Assembly: GCF_039697315.1 (NCBI RefSeq)
Contig: NZ_CP155619.1
Span: 5,580,001 to 5,644,000, forward strand
Direction of reading: 5' to 3'
DNA: 64,000 bases
Origin: Pseudomonas abietaniphila
Lineage (GTDB): Bacteria; Pseudomonadota; Gammaproteobacteria; Pseudomonadales; Pseudomonadaceae
Shown here: one piece after another, positions 48,030 to 56,405 of the stretch
How the letters are laid out: each line of letters opens with the position of its first letter
How positions within the stretch are numbered: the first letter of the stretch is position 1
Position numbers and translations under genes: made by a program
Notes under the pieces: model-generated
Told to the model about the DNA's origin: nothing
Seen by the model: the letters and a program-made list of their open reading frames with translations, nothing else
Databases searched by the model: none

Positions 48030-48953
48030 TCACATTCGATAAAAAGCACGGGCGTTGTTGGCGAAGATGTTGTCGACAGCGACTTGATCCAGGTCGGACA
48101 CGGCATCGAGTACGCCCGCGAACAGCGTTTCGAAACGGGCGCTCAAGCCCGAGACCGGCAAGTTGCTGGCGAACACCGCGCGCTCGCTGCCGAAGATCGA
48201 CAGTGCGTCGCGCAGGACCTGACGATTGGAGACCGGGTCCCAGCGGCCACCGCGCAAGCCCAGTTCCGAGAGCTTCACGTAGACGTTGGGCGCGTCCGCC
48301 AACGCTTCCATCCCTTCGCGCCACGCCGCCAGACCTTCTTCGGAACGGTCCAGCGGCAGGCCGGTGTGATTGAGGATGATGCGAATGCCGGGAAACTGCT
48401 TCGCCACATCTGCGGCTTCCAGCAGGTGCCAGAAGGGCACACGCAGGTCCCAAGACAATCCGAAGTTTTCCAGCTGCGACAGCCCTTCTAGCCAGGCGGG
48501 ATCCTGGAGGGTGCCTGGCTGGCCTTGCACTGAAATACCCGGCGCTGAAGCCGTGACCGGTTTGGAGCGGATGCCACGCACGTGCGCAAAGGCCGTGTGT
48601 GCGGTCAGCACCTCGATCAGGTCGGGCTGGGTGAACGACACGTGTGGCACCAGCACCGTCGGCAGGCCGGTGCGTTCGCGCAACTGATGCAGCCACCGGG
48701 TCTCTTCAACCTGCTGGGTGCGCGAGCGCTCCGCCTCGATGTGCACCGTGCCCACGATGCGATAGCCCTCGGTGTCCGCGCGGTAGTCGTCTGGCAAATA
48801 GTTACGGCGAAGTTGTTCGTACGGTCCTAGGAAAAACTGCTCGCCCAGATAATCCTGCTGCAACCACGGATAGTTGCCTTGGGACAGATCCCAGCAATGA
48901 TGATGCGCGTCGATCACCTCAAGGGTGCGCGGATCGCGGCGGTCGGGGTTCAT
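48030..48953 (-). CDS. Amidohydrolase-2 family protein (lactonase-like)
   Basis: A 307-residue TIM-barrel hydrolase of the group that includes 2-pyrone-4,6-dicarboxylate lactonase and L-rhamnono/fucono-lactonases. Landmarks are VIDAHHHCWD, VGTVHIEAE, IRIILNHTGLPLD, VYVKLSELG and FASNLPVSG. The last replaces the usual SD-P motif with SN-P, as in some lactonase-type members. The start is placed at 48953 (MNPDRRDPRTLEVIDAH). It shares a divergent 228-bp promoter region, with paired GCTAGC sites, with the GGT-family gene. Confidence 0.85.
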   Translation of the reverse strand: MNPDRRDPRTLEVIDAHHHCWDLSQGNYPWLQQDYLGEQFFLGPYEQLRRNYLPDDYRADTEGYRIVGTVHIEAERSRTQQVEETRWLHQLRERTGLPTVLVPHVSFTQPDLIEVLTAHTAFAHVRGIRSKPVTASAPGISVQGQPGTLQDPAWLEGLSQLENFGLSWDLRVPFWHLLEAADVAKQFPGIRIILNHTGLPLDRSEEGLAAWREGMEALADAPNVYVKLSELGLRGGRWDPVSNRQVLRDALSIFGSERAVFASNLPVSGLSARFETLFAGVLDAVSDLDQVAVDNIFANNARAFYRM

Positions 48954-49130
48954 GATCTGCACACGTCAGTGCGGGCGGGAGGAGTGAAGCGAAGCATGAC
49001 AATGACCTCGATGACTGACTTGTTGTTATGGGATGAATATGGAGGCGTTCGTCATGCCGAACCAATGAGTATTTGAGACCCCTGGATAACGAGGGGTTAT
49101 AGCGACACTTCACGGCATACCTTTTGCTTT

Positions 49131-49158
49131 GCTAGCTACCAGAAAATAAATAGCTAGC
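49131..49158. promoter_or_regulatory. Paired GCTAGC operator, site 1
   Basis: Two GCTAGC palindromes at 49131-49136 and 49153-49158, with centres 22 bp apart (two helical turns). The right one is flanked as ATAGCTAGCAATA. It lies 23 bp before the GGT-family start, in the shared divergent promoter region. The same arrangement occurs at 57611-57637. Confidence 0.6.
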
Positions 49159-49181
49159 AATATGCACAAGGACCCTCATTC

Positions 49182-50753
49182 ATGATTGCGACTTCACTCC
49201 GTGCGGTGATCACCACTCCCCATGCCGAGGCCAGTGCTGCCGGGCTGCGTATTCTCGAGGCCGGAGGGACGGCTATCGATGCAATGCTGGCTGCCAGCGC
49301 AATGCTCAGTGCCGTTTTCCCGCACATGACCGGGCTGGGCGGCGATGCGCTGTGGATGATCCACGACCGCAAGGTGCGCACCATCGTGGGGATCGGGCAG
49401 GCAGGCATGCGCTTGCCTGACGCGGGGAGCATAGGGTTGCGGGGACCGAGTTCGGTGGCTAGCACTGCCGGTGCGTTGGCCAGCTGGCAGACGGCGGCCA
49501 ATATCAGCCGACATGAGTGGGGTTCGCGCTTCGGTTGGGCTGACGTGCTCGGTGACGCGGCAATGATGGCGGACCAGGGCGTGCCGGTGTCGCAGTCTCA
49601 ATTGTTCTGGCAAACGTTGCGCCAGCCATTGATCGAGCAGTTGCCGGACTTGCACTCGCTGTGCCGCACAGAAGGCCGCTGGATGCGCGAGGGCGATGTG
49701 TTGCGTCAGCCGGCGCTGGCGAACACCTTGCGGCATCTCGCGCATCATGGCGTCGAGGACTTCTATCGGGGCGAACTCGCGACTGCCTTTGGCGAGGCAT
49801 TCGGGCGGTTGGGGTGTGGGCTGACCCAAGCTGATTTGCGTGCGACCCAGGCGCCGGAGGTGGCGCCGATTTCAGTGCGTTACCGTCAGGGAGAGTTGTT
49901 CAACGTCGCGCCGCCGAGTCAGGGCCTGTACACCTTGCAGGCAATGGGTGCGTTGCAGCACAAGTCGCTGGCGGGGATCGGCAATGGCAGCGCGGCTTAT
50001 TACCACCTGTTGGTGGAGGCGATCAAACAGGGCCTGCTGCGTCGTAACGCGGAGCTGTGCGACCCCTCGCACAGTGACTGGAACTTCGCGGCCAGCCTTT
50101 CCCCCGACAGCACTCGATCCTATGCCGCGGCGATAGACGATCAGCGGGCCTCGCCCTGGAACGAACCGGGTCGTCCGGCCGACACCATCTGGATGGCGGC
50201 CACGGACCAGGAAGGCCGCACTGCATGTCTGATCCAGAGCCTGTTTCATGACTTCGGCTCCGGTTGCATCCTGGGTGACACGGGCGTGCTTTGGCAGAAC
50301 CGCGCGGCGGGCTTCAATGCCGACCTCGCGCATGTCAACGGTTGGGCGCCCGGCAAGCGTCCGGCGCACACGCTCAACCCGTCCAGCTATCTGGCGGATG
50401 ACGGCCGCCGATTCTTCTTCGGAACCCAGGGCGGCGACGGTCAGCCACAGACCCAGATGGTGCTTGCCACGCAGTTGATCGATTACCGCCAGCCCGTTGA
50501 TCGTGCGCTGCGCATGCCGCGTTTTCTGTTGGGTCGCAGCTTTTTCGACAGCACGGACAACCTGAAACTGGAAAGCGATATCAGCCCCGACAGCGTTGCG
50601 GGGTTGGCAGAGCGGGGCCATGAAGTGGAACTGATCCCGGCGCAAAGCCCGATGACAGGCCATGCAGGGATCATCAGCATCGAACGCGACGGTTTGCTTC
50701 ACGCCATGCACGATCCCCGTGGCGAGGGGGTCGGGTTGGGGCTGAAGGCATAG
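49182..50753 (+). CDS. Gamma-glutamyltransferase-family hydrolase, oxamate-amidohydrolase-like
   Basis: A 523-residue Ntn-hydrolase precursor. Autocleavage would occur before Thr335 (RPADTIWMAATDQEGR), giving a large and a small subunit. The following block CLIQSLFHDFGSG and TGVLWQNRAAGF resembles HpxW oxamate amidohydrolases of purine/allantoin pathways more than classical GGT, which has THxxxxDxxGN here. There is no signal peptide, so it is cytosolic, unlike periplasmic GGT. It is followed by the GntR gene in the same direction. The substrate is probably a small amide or gamma-glutamyl compound. Confidence 0.85.
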   Translation: MIATSLRAVITTPHAEASAAGLRILEAGGTAIDAMLAASAMLSAVFPHMTGLGGDALWMIHDRKVRTIVGIGQAGMRLPDAGSIGLRGPSSVASTAGALASWQTAANISRHEWGSRFGWADVLGDAAMMADQGVPVSQSQLFWQTLRQPLIEQLPDLHSLCRTEGRWMREGDVLRQPALANTLRHLAHHGVEDFYRGELATAFGEAFGRLGCGLTQADLRATQAPEVAPISVRYRQGELFNVAPPSQGLYTLQAMGALQHKSLAGIGNGSAAYYHLLVEAIKQGLLRRNAELCDPSHSDWNFAASLSPDSTRSYAAAIDDQRASPWNEPGRPADTIWMAATDQEGRTACLIQSLFHDFGSGCILGDTGVLWQNRAAGFNADLAHVNGWAPGKRPAHTLNPSSYLADDGRRFFFGTQGGDGQPQTQMVLATQLIDYRQPVDRALRMPRFLLGRSFFDSTDNLKLESDISPDSVAGLAERGHEVELIPAQSPMTGHAGIISIERDGLLHAMHDPRGEGVGLGLKA

Positions 50754-50884
50754 CGGTGCCGATGGTTAAACGACCACCGCACGCCGGGTTTGCCGTGCCT
50801 CGGGCACTGGCGGATAATGCTGCCCGTTGCCCCGCCCGCCACCCCTGCGCGCGGCAGAAGGTTTTCTGCAGAAACGAGGAATGG

Positions 50885-51577
50885 ATGGGCTTGAGCACTG
50901 TCACCGCCAAACAGCTTGAGGTTCAGCGCATCGTCGATGCGTTGTACAAGGCCATTGCCCAGCACCGCCTGCCGCCCGGCACACGGTTGATCGAAGCGCA
51001 GATCGTCGAAACCCTGCACGCCAACCGCAACCATGTGCAGGCCGCGTTGCAGCGCCTGGCCTTGCAGAAGGTGGTCACCATCGAGGCCAACCGTGGCGCG
51101 ATGGTGTCGCAGCCGACGGCCAAGGAGGCGCGGGATATCTTCAGCGCCCGACGCGCCATTGAGCGCGCGATCGTCGAGTCCATCACCCCGGCGATCATGC
51201 GCAAGCAGCGCCAGCGCATCGCAACCCACATGAACAACGAGCGCAAGGCCACCAACGACACCGACCGCCGGGCGATCGTGCGTGAGCTGAGCGAGTTTCA
51301 CCTGATGCTCGGCGCCATCTGCGGCAACAGCGTGCTCAGCGATATACTCGGCAACCTGATGGTGCGCAGTTCGCTGATCGTGGCGTTGTATCAGCGCAAC
51401 GACGTGCCGTCCTGCGCGTCGGACGAGCATCAACAGATCATCACTGCCCTTGAAGAAGGCGACCATGAGAAGGCCGTTGCCGTGATGCTCGAGCATCTGG
51501 ATGAGCTGGAAGGGCAGCTGGCGCTGGAAGCGTCGGCGCCTGAAGAGTTCAACCTCAAGCAAGCGTTGAGTGACTGA
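50885..51577 (+). CDS. GntR-family regulator, FadR/FCD subgroup
   Basis: A 230-residue regulator. The N-terminal winged helix-turn-helix spans about residues 10-75 (IVDALYKAIAQHRLPPGTRLIEAQIVETLHANRNHVQAALQRLA). The all-helical FCD domain has metal-ligand-type residues in EFHLMLGAICGN and DEHQQIITALEEGD. It starts at 50885 behind GAGGAATGG. It lies inside the catabolic locus and is the likely ligand of the paired GCTAGC sites at 49131 and 57611. The effector is probably the pathway substrate. Confidence 0.9.
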   Translation: MGLSTVTAKQLEVQRIVDALYKAIAQHRLPPGTRLIEAQIVETLHANRNHVQAALQRLALQKVVTIEANRGAMVSQPTAKEARDIFSARRAIERAIVESITPAIMRKQRQRIATHMNNERKATNDTDRRAIVRELSEFHLMLGAICGNSVLSDILGNLMVRSSLIVALYQRNDVPSCASDEHQQIITALEEGDHEKAVAVMLEHLDELEGQLALEASAPEEFNLKQALSD

Positions 51578-51620
51578 AGACGGCGTCTGATCGAAGCCAC
51601 TCGCTTGATAAAAAAATCAC

Positions 51621-51714
51621 CTGTGGGAGTGAGCTTGCTCACGAACGCGTCATTCGATGCGCGGGAGATGGGGTGGATGGACCGGCCCTTTCGTGAGCAA
51701 GCTCACTCCCACAG
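51621..51714. repeat. REPIN overlapping the end of the amidohydrolase gene
   Basis: 94 bp with ends CTGTGGGAGTGAGCTTGCTC and GAGCAAGCTCACTCCCACAG. Its right 12 bases include the last codons and stop of the gene at 51703-53016. Confidence 0.9.
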
Positions 51715-53016
51715 GGCATCCCCGACCTGCGGAATTGAGCCCCAAACTCGCGTTGAGTGAGTGATGTCAGTGCTGAAACACGTGTCTGAGCCATCGGGTA
51801 TGAGCAACCGGCCTTGCGGCCGCTCAAACGTTCGCTTCCCGTGCTTGTAGCCCATCAGTGGTGCGCTGATTTCAGCAATGACTGCGGCAGGTGAGGCGGC
51901 ATCGAAGACGATGAAGTCTGCGTTGCAGCCCGGCGTCAGCCCGTAATCTTTCAAGCGGAGCATTCGCGCAGACTCGCTCGAGACCCAGCCCATGCACTGC
52001 AGCAACTCCGCCGCCGTGCCCATCTGGCTGACGTTGGCGAACAGGTTGGCCTGGCGCACCAATGAGGCGTCGCCGTAGGGCGTGAACGGGTTGCCGATGT
52101 TGTTGGTCGACACCGAACAGGTGACCCCGCATGCGTGCAGGTGCGCCAGCGGTGCGAGGCCTCGAGGCTTGTTGTGAAAGTGCTCGCGGCCGGTCAGGAA
52201 CAGGTCGGTGCTTGGCAAACAGGTCACTTGCACGCCGGCTTCGGCGAGACGTATCCCCAACCCGATCAACGTTTCCATCGGCAACGTCGACAGCTTGGTG
52301 ACGTGCCCGACGGTTACCCGCCCACCCCAGTTGTGTTGCTCCGTGCAGCGCGCGACGTGCTCGATGGTCATCCCTTGGGGGTTGAGATCGAAGTCCAGGT
52401 GCAGGTCCAGATCGCAGTCGTATTCCATGGCGAGTTCGAACAATCGGTCGATCTGTGCCAGCGGATCGTTGTCGGTATAAGGGCAGCCGCCCAGCACCGA
52501 CGCGCCATTCTCCAGGCCGTAACGCAAGAGCGCCTCGGTGCCGGGATTGTTGAGCATGCCTTCCTGCGGAAATACGCAGATCTCAAGCGTGATTGCCCAC
52601 GCGTAATCGGCCTGCAAGCGGCGGATCGCATTGAAGCCGGTCAAGCCAATCTGCGGGTCCAGCTCGACATGGGTGCGCATGTGGGTGGTGCCTTGCAGGA
52701 TCGCCTTGTCCAGCACCTGCCTTCCGCGCTGATACACATCCTGCTCGGTGAATTCAGCCTTGGCGGCACGTGTCTGTTGCACGGCTTCGGCCAGGGTGCC
52801 CGCCTGCAACTGGCAGCGCTGCATGATGCAGGCCTTGTCCAGGTGGATGTGGGTTTCGATCAACCCGGGCAGCAGCAGTTGACCCTTAAGATCGAGGGTT
52901 TCACAGGTCGTGATATCCCGACTCAGTGCTTCGACGAAGCGTCCGTTCTCAACGTAAAGCGTTGCGAGGCCGGACGCTTCGCCCACGCGGGCATGAGTAA
53001 TGATCAAGGCGTTCAT
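51703..53016 (-). CDS. Cytosine-deaminase-like amidohydrolase
   Basis: A 437-residue metal-dependent TIM-barrel hydrolase. Metal ligands are His56 and His58 (ETHIHLDKA), His206 (LDLHLDFDLNP) and His238 (GHVTKLS). The position of the usual metal/catalytic Asp reads STNNIGNPF, with Asn305. Relatives include cytosine deaminase and AtzC. The start codon overlaps the fused ABC gene in ATGA, so this is the last gene of the importer operon. The C-terminal tail QVGDALWE runs into the REPIN, which supplies the stop codon. Confidence 0.82.
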   Translation of the reverse strand: MNALIITHARVGEASGLATLYVENGRFVEALSRDITTCETLDLKGQLLLPGLIETHIHLDKACIMQRCQLQAGTLAEAVQQTRAAKAEFTEQDVYQRGRQVLDKAILQGTTHMRTHVELDPQIGLTGFNAIRRLQADYAWAITLEICVFPQEGMLNNPGTEALLRYGLENGASVLGGCPYTDNDPLAQIDRLFELAMEYDCDLDLHLDFDLNPQGMTIEHVARCTEQHNWGGRVTVGHVTKLSTLPMETLIGLGIRLAEAGVQVTCLPSTDLFLTGREHFHNKPRGLAPLAHLHACGVTCSVSTNNIGNPFTPYGDASLVRQANLFANVSQMGTAAELLQCMGWVSSESARMLRLKDYGLTPGCNADFIVFDAASPAAVIAEISAPLMGYKHGKRTFERPQGRLLIPDGSDTCFSTDITHSTRVWGSIPQVGDALWE

Positions 53017-55505
53017 GCGCAGGCTCCTTCGCCCAGATAGGCCGCAGCCAGTTCAGTGTCTTCGCGCAGTTCGGCGGCGCTGCCGGACTTGATCACGCAG
53101 CCGGTTTCCAGAACATACGCACGGTCGGCGACTTGCAGCGCAAGGTTGGCCATCTGGTCCACCAGCAACAGTGTCACGCCTTCGTCGCGCAGGGCGGCCA
53201 GCGCGTCATACAGTTCGCCAATCATCGACGGCGACAGGCCCAGCGACGGTTCGTCCAGCAGCAGGATTTTCGGTTTCGCCATCAGTCCGCGACCCACCGC
53301 GACCATCTGTTGTTCGCCGCCCGAAAGCAGGCCGGCCGGGCTGTCGATCCGGTCACGCAAACGCGGGAAACGCGTGAGGATCGCTTCGATTTCCGCCTCG
53401 GCATCGAACGCTTCGCGCCGTGAATAACCACCCAGCAGCAGGTTGTCGCGCACGCTCAGGTACGGGAACACCTGACGACCTTCGGGGACCAGCGCCAGGC
53501 CCTGTCCCGCGATGCTGCTGGCGCTGGCCTGTTCGATGTTTTCGTTGTCCAGCAGGATGCTGCCGCCTGACGCACGATGCAGGCCCGCCAGGCACTGCAG
53601 GATGCTCGATTTGCCCGCGCCGTTGGCGCCGAGAATCGCCACCAGCTCGCCGGGGTTGACCACTAGATTGACCTTGTTCACCACGGGCGCTGCACCGTAG
53701 TCGATGACCAGATCCTTCACGTACAGGCGCGCGTCGTGACTGCCGTTCCAGGCTTCATCGCGGGGTGTCGCCTGATACTCGGTTCCGCCGAGGTAGGCGG
53801 CGATCACTCGCTCGTTCTGCTGCACTTCCAGCGGCGTGCCGACCGTGATCGGCTTGCCCGCGTCCAGCACCAGCAGGCGTTCGGACACCGACATGACCAG
53901 CGCCATGTCGTGCTCGACCAGCATCACAGTCAGACCATAGCCAGCCAGTTGCTTCAACAGGATCGCCAAGGCATCGGTGTCACGGCGGCTCAAGCCCGCA
54001 GCGGGTTCATCCAGCAGCAACACCGAAGGCGCCGTTGCCAGCGCCCGGGCAATTTCCACCAGGCGACGGTCGACGTGGGGGAGGTCGTCGGCGGCGATGT
54101 TCACCGCGCCGCGATAGCCCACCAGTGCCAGCAAGTCCAGTGCAAGCGAGCGTTGCCCGGCGGTGGCGCGATTGAAGATAAAACCCAGACGGCCTTTCTG
54201 CATCGCCACCAGCACGTTGTCCAGCACCGACATCTCGCCGAACAGCTGGGTGGTCTGGTAGGTCCGTGCGATCCCGGCGCGAGCCGTTTTCCAGGCGGGC
54301 AATCCGGCCAGCGGCTGGCCGAGTTCGATCTGTCCACTGTCCGGGGTGTAGAAGCCGCTGATCATGTTCAGCACCGTCGTTTTGCCCGCGCCGTTGGGAC
54401 CGATGATGCTGGTGATGCTCCCGGCCGGCGCGTGCAAACTGACGCCCTGCGCCGCCTGCACGCCGCCGAAACGGATGCCGATGTCGCGAATGTGCAGGCC
54501 ATCGCCCTGCGCGCGAGTGCTCAGGAAGTCAGCCATGCGTTTAGCGTTGATCTGGCCCGGCGGCGTCAGTAGCGTCGGTTTGATCCAGCGACGGGCGAGG
54601 GAGCCAAGCAGGCCGTTGGGGGCGATCCACAGCACCACCAGCAGCAACACCGAGAAAATCAGCAGGCGGTATTCGGCGAAATCCGACAGCAGTTCCGGCA
54701 CCAGCACGATCAGCAAGGCGCCGAGCACCGGGCCGAACAAGGTGCCGCTGCCGCCGACAATCACAGCCAGTACGAACAGAATCGATTGTGAAAACGGAAA
54801 CGACTCCGGGTTGATGAACATCAACAACGGGGCCAGCAAGGCGCCGGCCAGTCCCGTGAGCAGCGCTGACAGTGCGAAGGCCAGGGTTTTGCTCACGACC
54901 GGATTGAACCCCAGCGAGCGCGCAGCGATTTCCGACGCCTTCACCGCCCGCATTGCCTTGCCCCAGCCACTGTGGTGCACGCGCTGGTAAAACGCCAATG
55001 CGCCGATCATCAGGGCGGTGGCGATCAACGCCAGCAAGATCGACGGGTCCATGCCCGCAAACGCCGGCAACGGGATACCCATCAGCCCATTCGAACCGCC
55101 TGTGACGTCACGCCATTCGATCAGGCTGTGGTGCACGACAAACGAGAACGCGATGGTGATCATCGCCAGATAGGGGCCGGTGACGCGCAGCGCGGGAATG
55201 GCCAGCAACGCGCCGACACCACCGGCCACCACGCCCGCCGCTGGAACCGCCAGCCACAGCGGCAAGCCCGCGAGGGTCATCAATGCCGAGACGTAGGCGC
55301 CGATGGCATAGAAGGCGATGTGGCCGAAGGAGATTTGTCCGCTCAGGCCGATCAATACATTGAGGCCGATACCGACCACGGCGGCCAGTGCACACAGGGT
55401 GAAGACCAGCAGGGAATAGCTGTCGAGTGTGAAGATCGCAATCACGCTGACAAGGGCCAGCACGGCGATGGACGCAGGGCCTAACAGGGGTTTCATGTCT
55501 TTCAT
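53013..55505 (-). CDS. Fused branched-chain-type ABC transporter: LivM-LivG-LivF
   Basis: An 830-residue single chain. Residues about 10-305 are a LivM-type permease (GLNVLIGLSGQISFGHIAFYAIGAYV). Residues about 335-575 are a LivG-type ATPase with Walker A GPNGAGKT (369-376), Walker B LLLDEP (496-501) and H-loop VEHDM. Its ABC signature is degenerate (LPHVD, 475-479). Residues about 594-830 are a LivF-type ATPase with Walker A GANGAGKS (626-633), signature LSGGE (727-731) and DEP (751-753). Both junctions are continuous in frame. It overlaps livH upstream and the amidohydrolase downstream, by 4 bp each. Confidence 0.92.
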   Translation of the reverse strand: MKDMKPLLGPASIAVLALVSVIAIFTLDSYSLLVFTLCALAAVVGIGLNVLIGLSGQISFGHIAFYAIGAYVSALMTLAGLPLWLAVPAAGVVAGGVGALLAIPALRVTGPYLAMITIAFSFVVHHSLIEWRDVTGGSNGLMGIPLPAFAGMDPSILLALIATALMIGALAFYQRVHHSGWGKAMRAVKASEIAARSLGFNPVVSKTLAFALSALLTGLAGALLAPLLMFINPESFPFSQSILFVLAVIVGGSGTLFGPVLGALLIVLVPELLSDFAEYRLLIFSVLLLVVLWIAPNGLLGSLARRWIKPTLLTPPGQINAKRMADFLSTRAQGDGLHIRDIGIRFGGVQAAQGVSLHAPAGSITSIIGPNGAGKTTVLNMISGFYTPDSGQIELGQPLAGLPAWKTARAGIARTYQTTQLFGEMSVLDNVLVAMQKGRLGFIFNRATAGQRSLALDLLALVGYRGAVNIAADDLPHVDRRLVEIARALATAPSVLLLDEPAAGLSRRDTDALAILLKQLAGYGLTVMLVEHDMALVMSVSERLLVLDAGKPITVGTPLEVQQNERVIAAYLGGTEYQATPRDEAWNGSHDARLYVKDLVIDYGAAPVVNKVNLVVNPGELVAILGANGAGKSSILQCLAGLHRASGGSILLDNENIEQASASSIAGQGLALVPEGRQVFPYLSVRDNLLLGGYSRREAFDAEAEIEAILTRFPRLRDRIDSPAGLLSGGEQQMVAVGRGLMAKPKILLLDEPSLGLSPSMIGELYDALAALRDEGVTLLLVDQMANLALQVADRAYVLETGCVIKSGSAAELREDTELAAAYLGEGACA

Positions 55506-56371
55506 ACTTTCACCAGTGCCTGGCTGCCAAACAGGCCGTTGGGACGAATCGCCAAGGCAAGAATCACCAGTGCGAAGGTAAAGATCTGGGTAAACGCCGA
55601 GCCGAAATACAGGGTGATCAGCGCTTCGGTCAGGCCGAACAGCAGCCCGGCCCCGAACACGCCGCCGGCGCTGGAGATGCCGCCGAGAATCGCCACCGCG
55701 AAGGCCTTGAGGCCGAACAACATGCCCATCTCGGCGTTGACGCTGAACAGCGGGGCGATCAGCAGACCTGCGATGGCCGCGAACACCGTCGAAACCGCAA
55801 AGGCGATGGCCACCACGCGATTGACGTTGATGCCCATCAGCATCGCTGCCTTGGGGTTCTGCACGCAGGCCTCCAGCACCTTGCCCAGACGCGTGTAGCG
55901 GCGCACCAGGAACAGCGCAAGGGCGATGGCCGCGCCCATCAACGGAATCAGCAGCTGCAAGGCGCCGATGCCGTTGCCGAACACCTCGACCTTGAGGTTC
56001 ACCAGGCTGCTTTCAAATTGACGCGGCTCTTTGCCAAAGGTGAACAGCGCCAGGTTGTCCACCAGGATGCCGCCCGCCACCGTCGCCATCAGCCAGGCTT
56101 GGGAGCCACGGCTGTGGAACGGCCGCACCAGCCACCGTTCGATCACCAGGCCGTACAGCGCGCTGAGCAACAGTGTCAGCGGCAGCGCCAGCCACAGCGA
56201 TAAACCCCACGTGATGCACAGCGTGTAGCCCAGCACGGCGCCGACCATCATCGCGCTGCCCTGAGCGAAGTTGACGGTGCGCGAGACCACATAGGTCAGG
56301 TGAAAGCCCAGGGCGAGCAGGGCGTACATGCTGCCCAGACCGAGGCCGGTGACGATGGCGGCGGTAAACAT
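55502..56371 (-). CDS. Branched-chain-type ABC permease, LivH-like
   Basis: A 289-residue inner-membrane permease with about eight hydrophobic helices. It shows the family block RTVNFAQGSAMMVGAVLGYTL near the N-terminus and VAILGGISSAGGVFGAGLLFGLTEAL in the second half. It would pair with the permease part of the fused protein. Start overlap with the fused gene is ATGA. It follows the binding-protein gene by 34 bp. Confidence 0.93.
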   Translation of the reverse strand: MFTAAIVTGLGLGSMYALLALGFHLTYVVSRTVNFAQGSAMMVGAVLGYTLCITWGLSLWLALPLTLLLSALYGLVIERWLVRPFHSRGSQAWLMATVAGGILVDNLALFTFGKEPRQFESSLVNLKVEVFGNGIGALQLLIPLMGAAIALALFLVRRYTRLGKVLEACVQNPKAAMLMGINVNRVVAIAFAVSTVFAAIAGLLIAPLFSVNAEMGMLFGLKAFAVAILGGISSAGGVFGAGLLFGLTEALITLYFGSAFTQIFTFALVILALAIRPNGLFGSQALVKV

Positions 56372-56405
56372 GGCGTGATTCCTTAGCGTGCGGTGATGGC
56401 GTCAA

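Noticed and set aside
49440..49480. A single GCTAGC inside the GGT-family gene and another at 33352-33357
   Set aside because: Both are single, without the spaced partner or the TTGCTAGCA flank; six-base matches are expected by chance.
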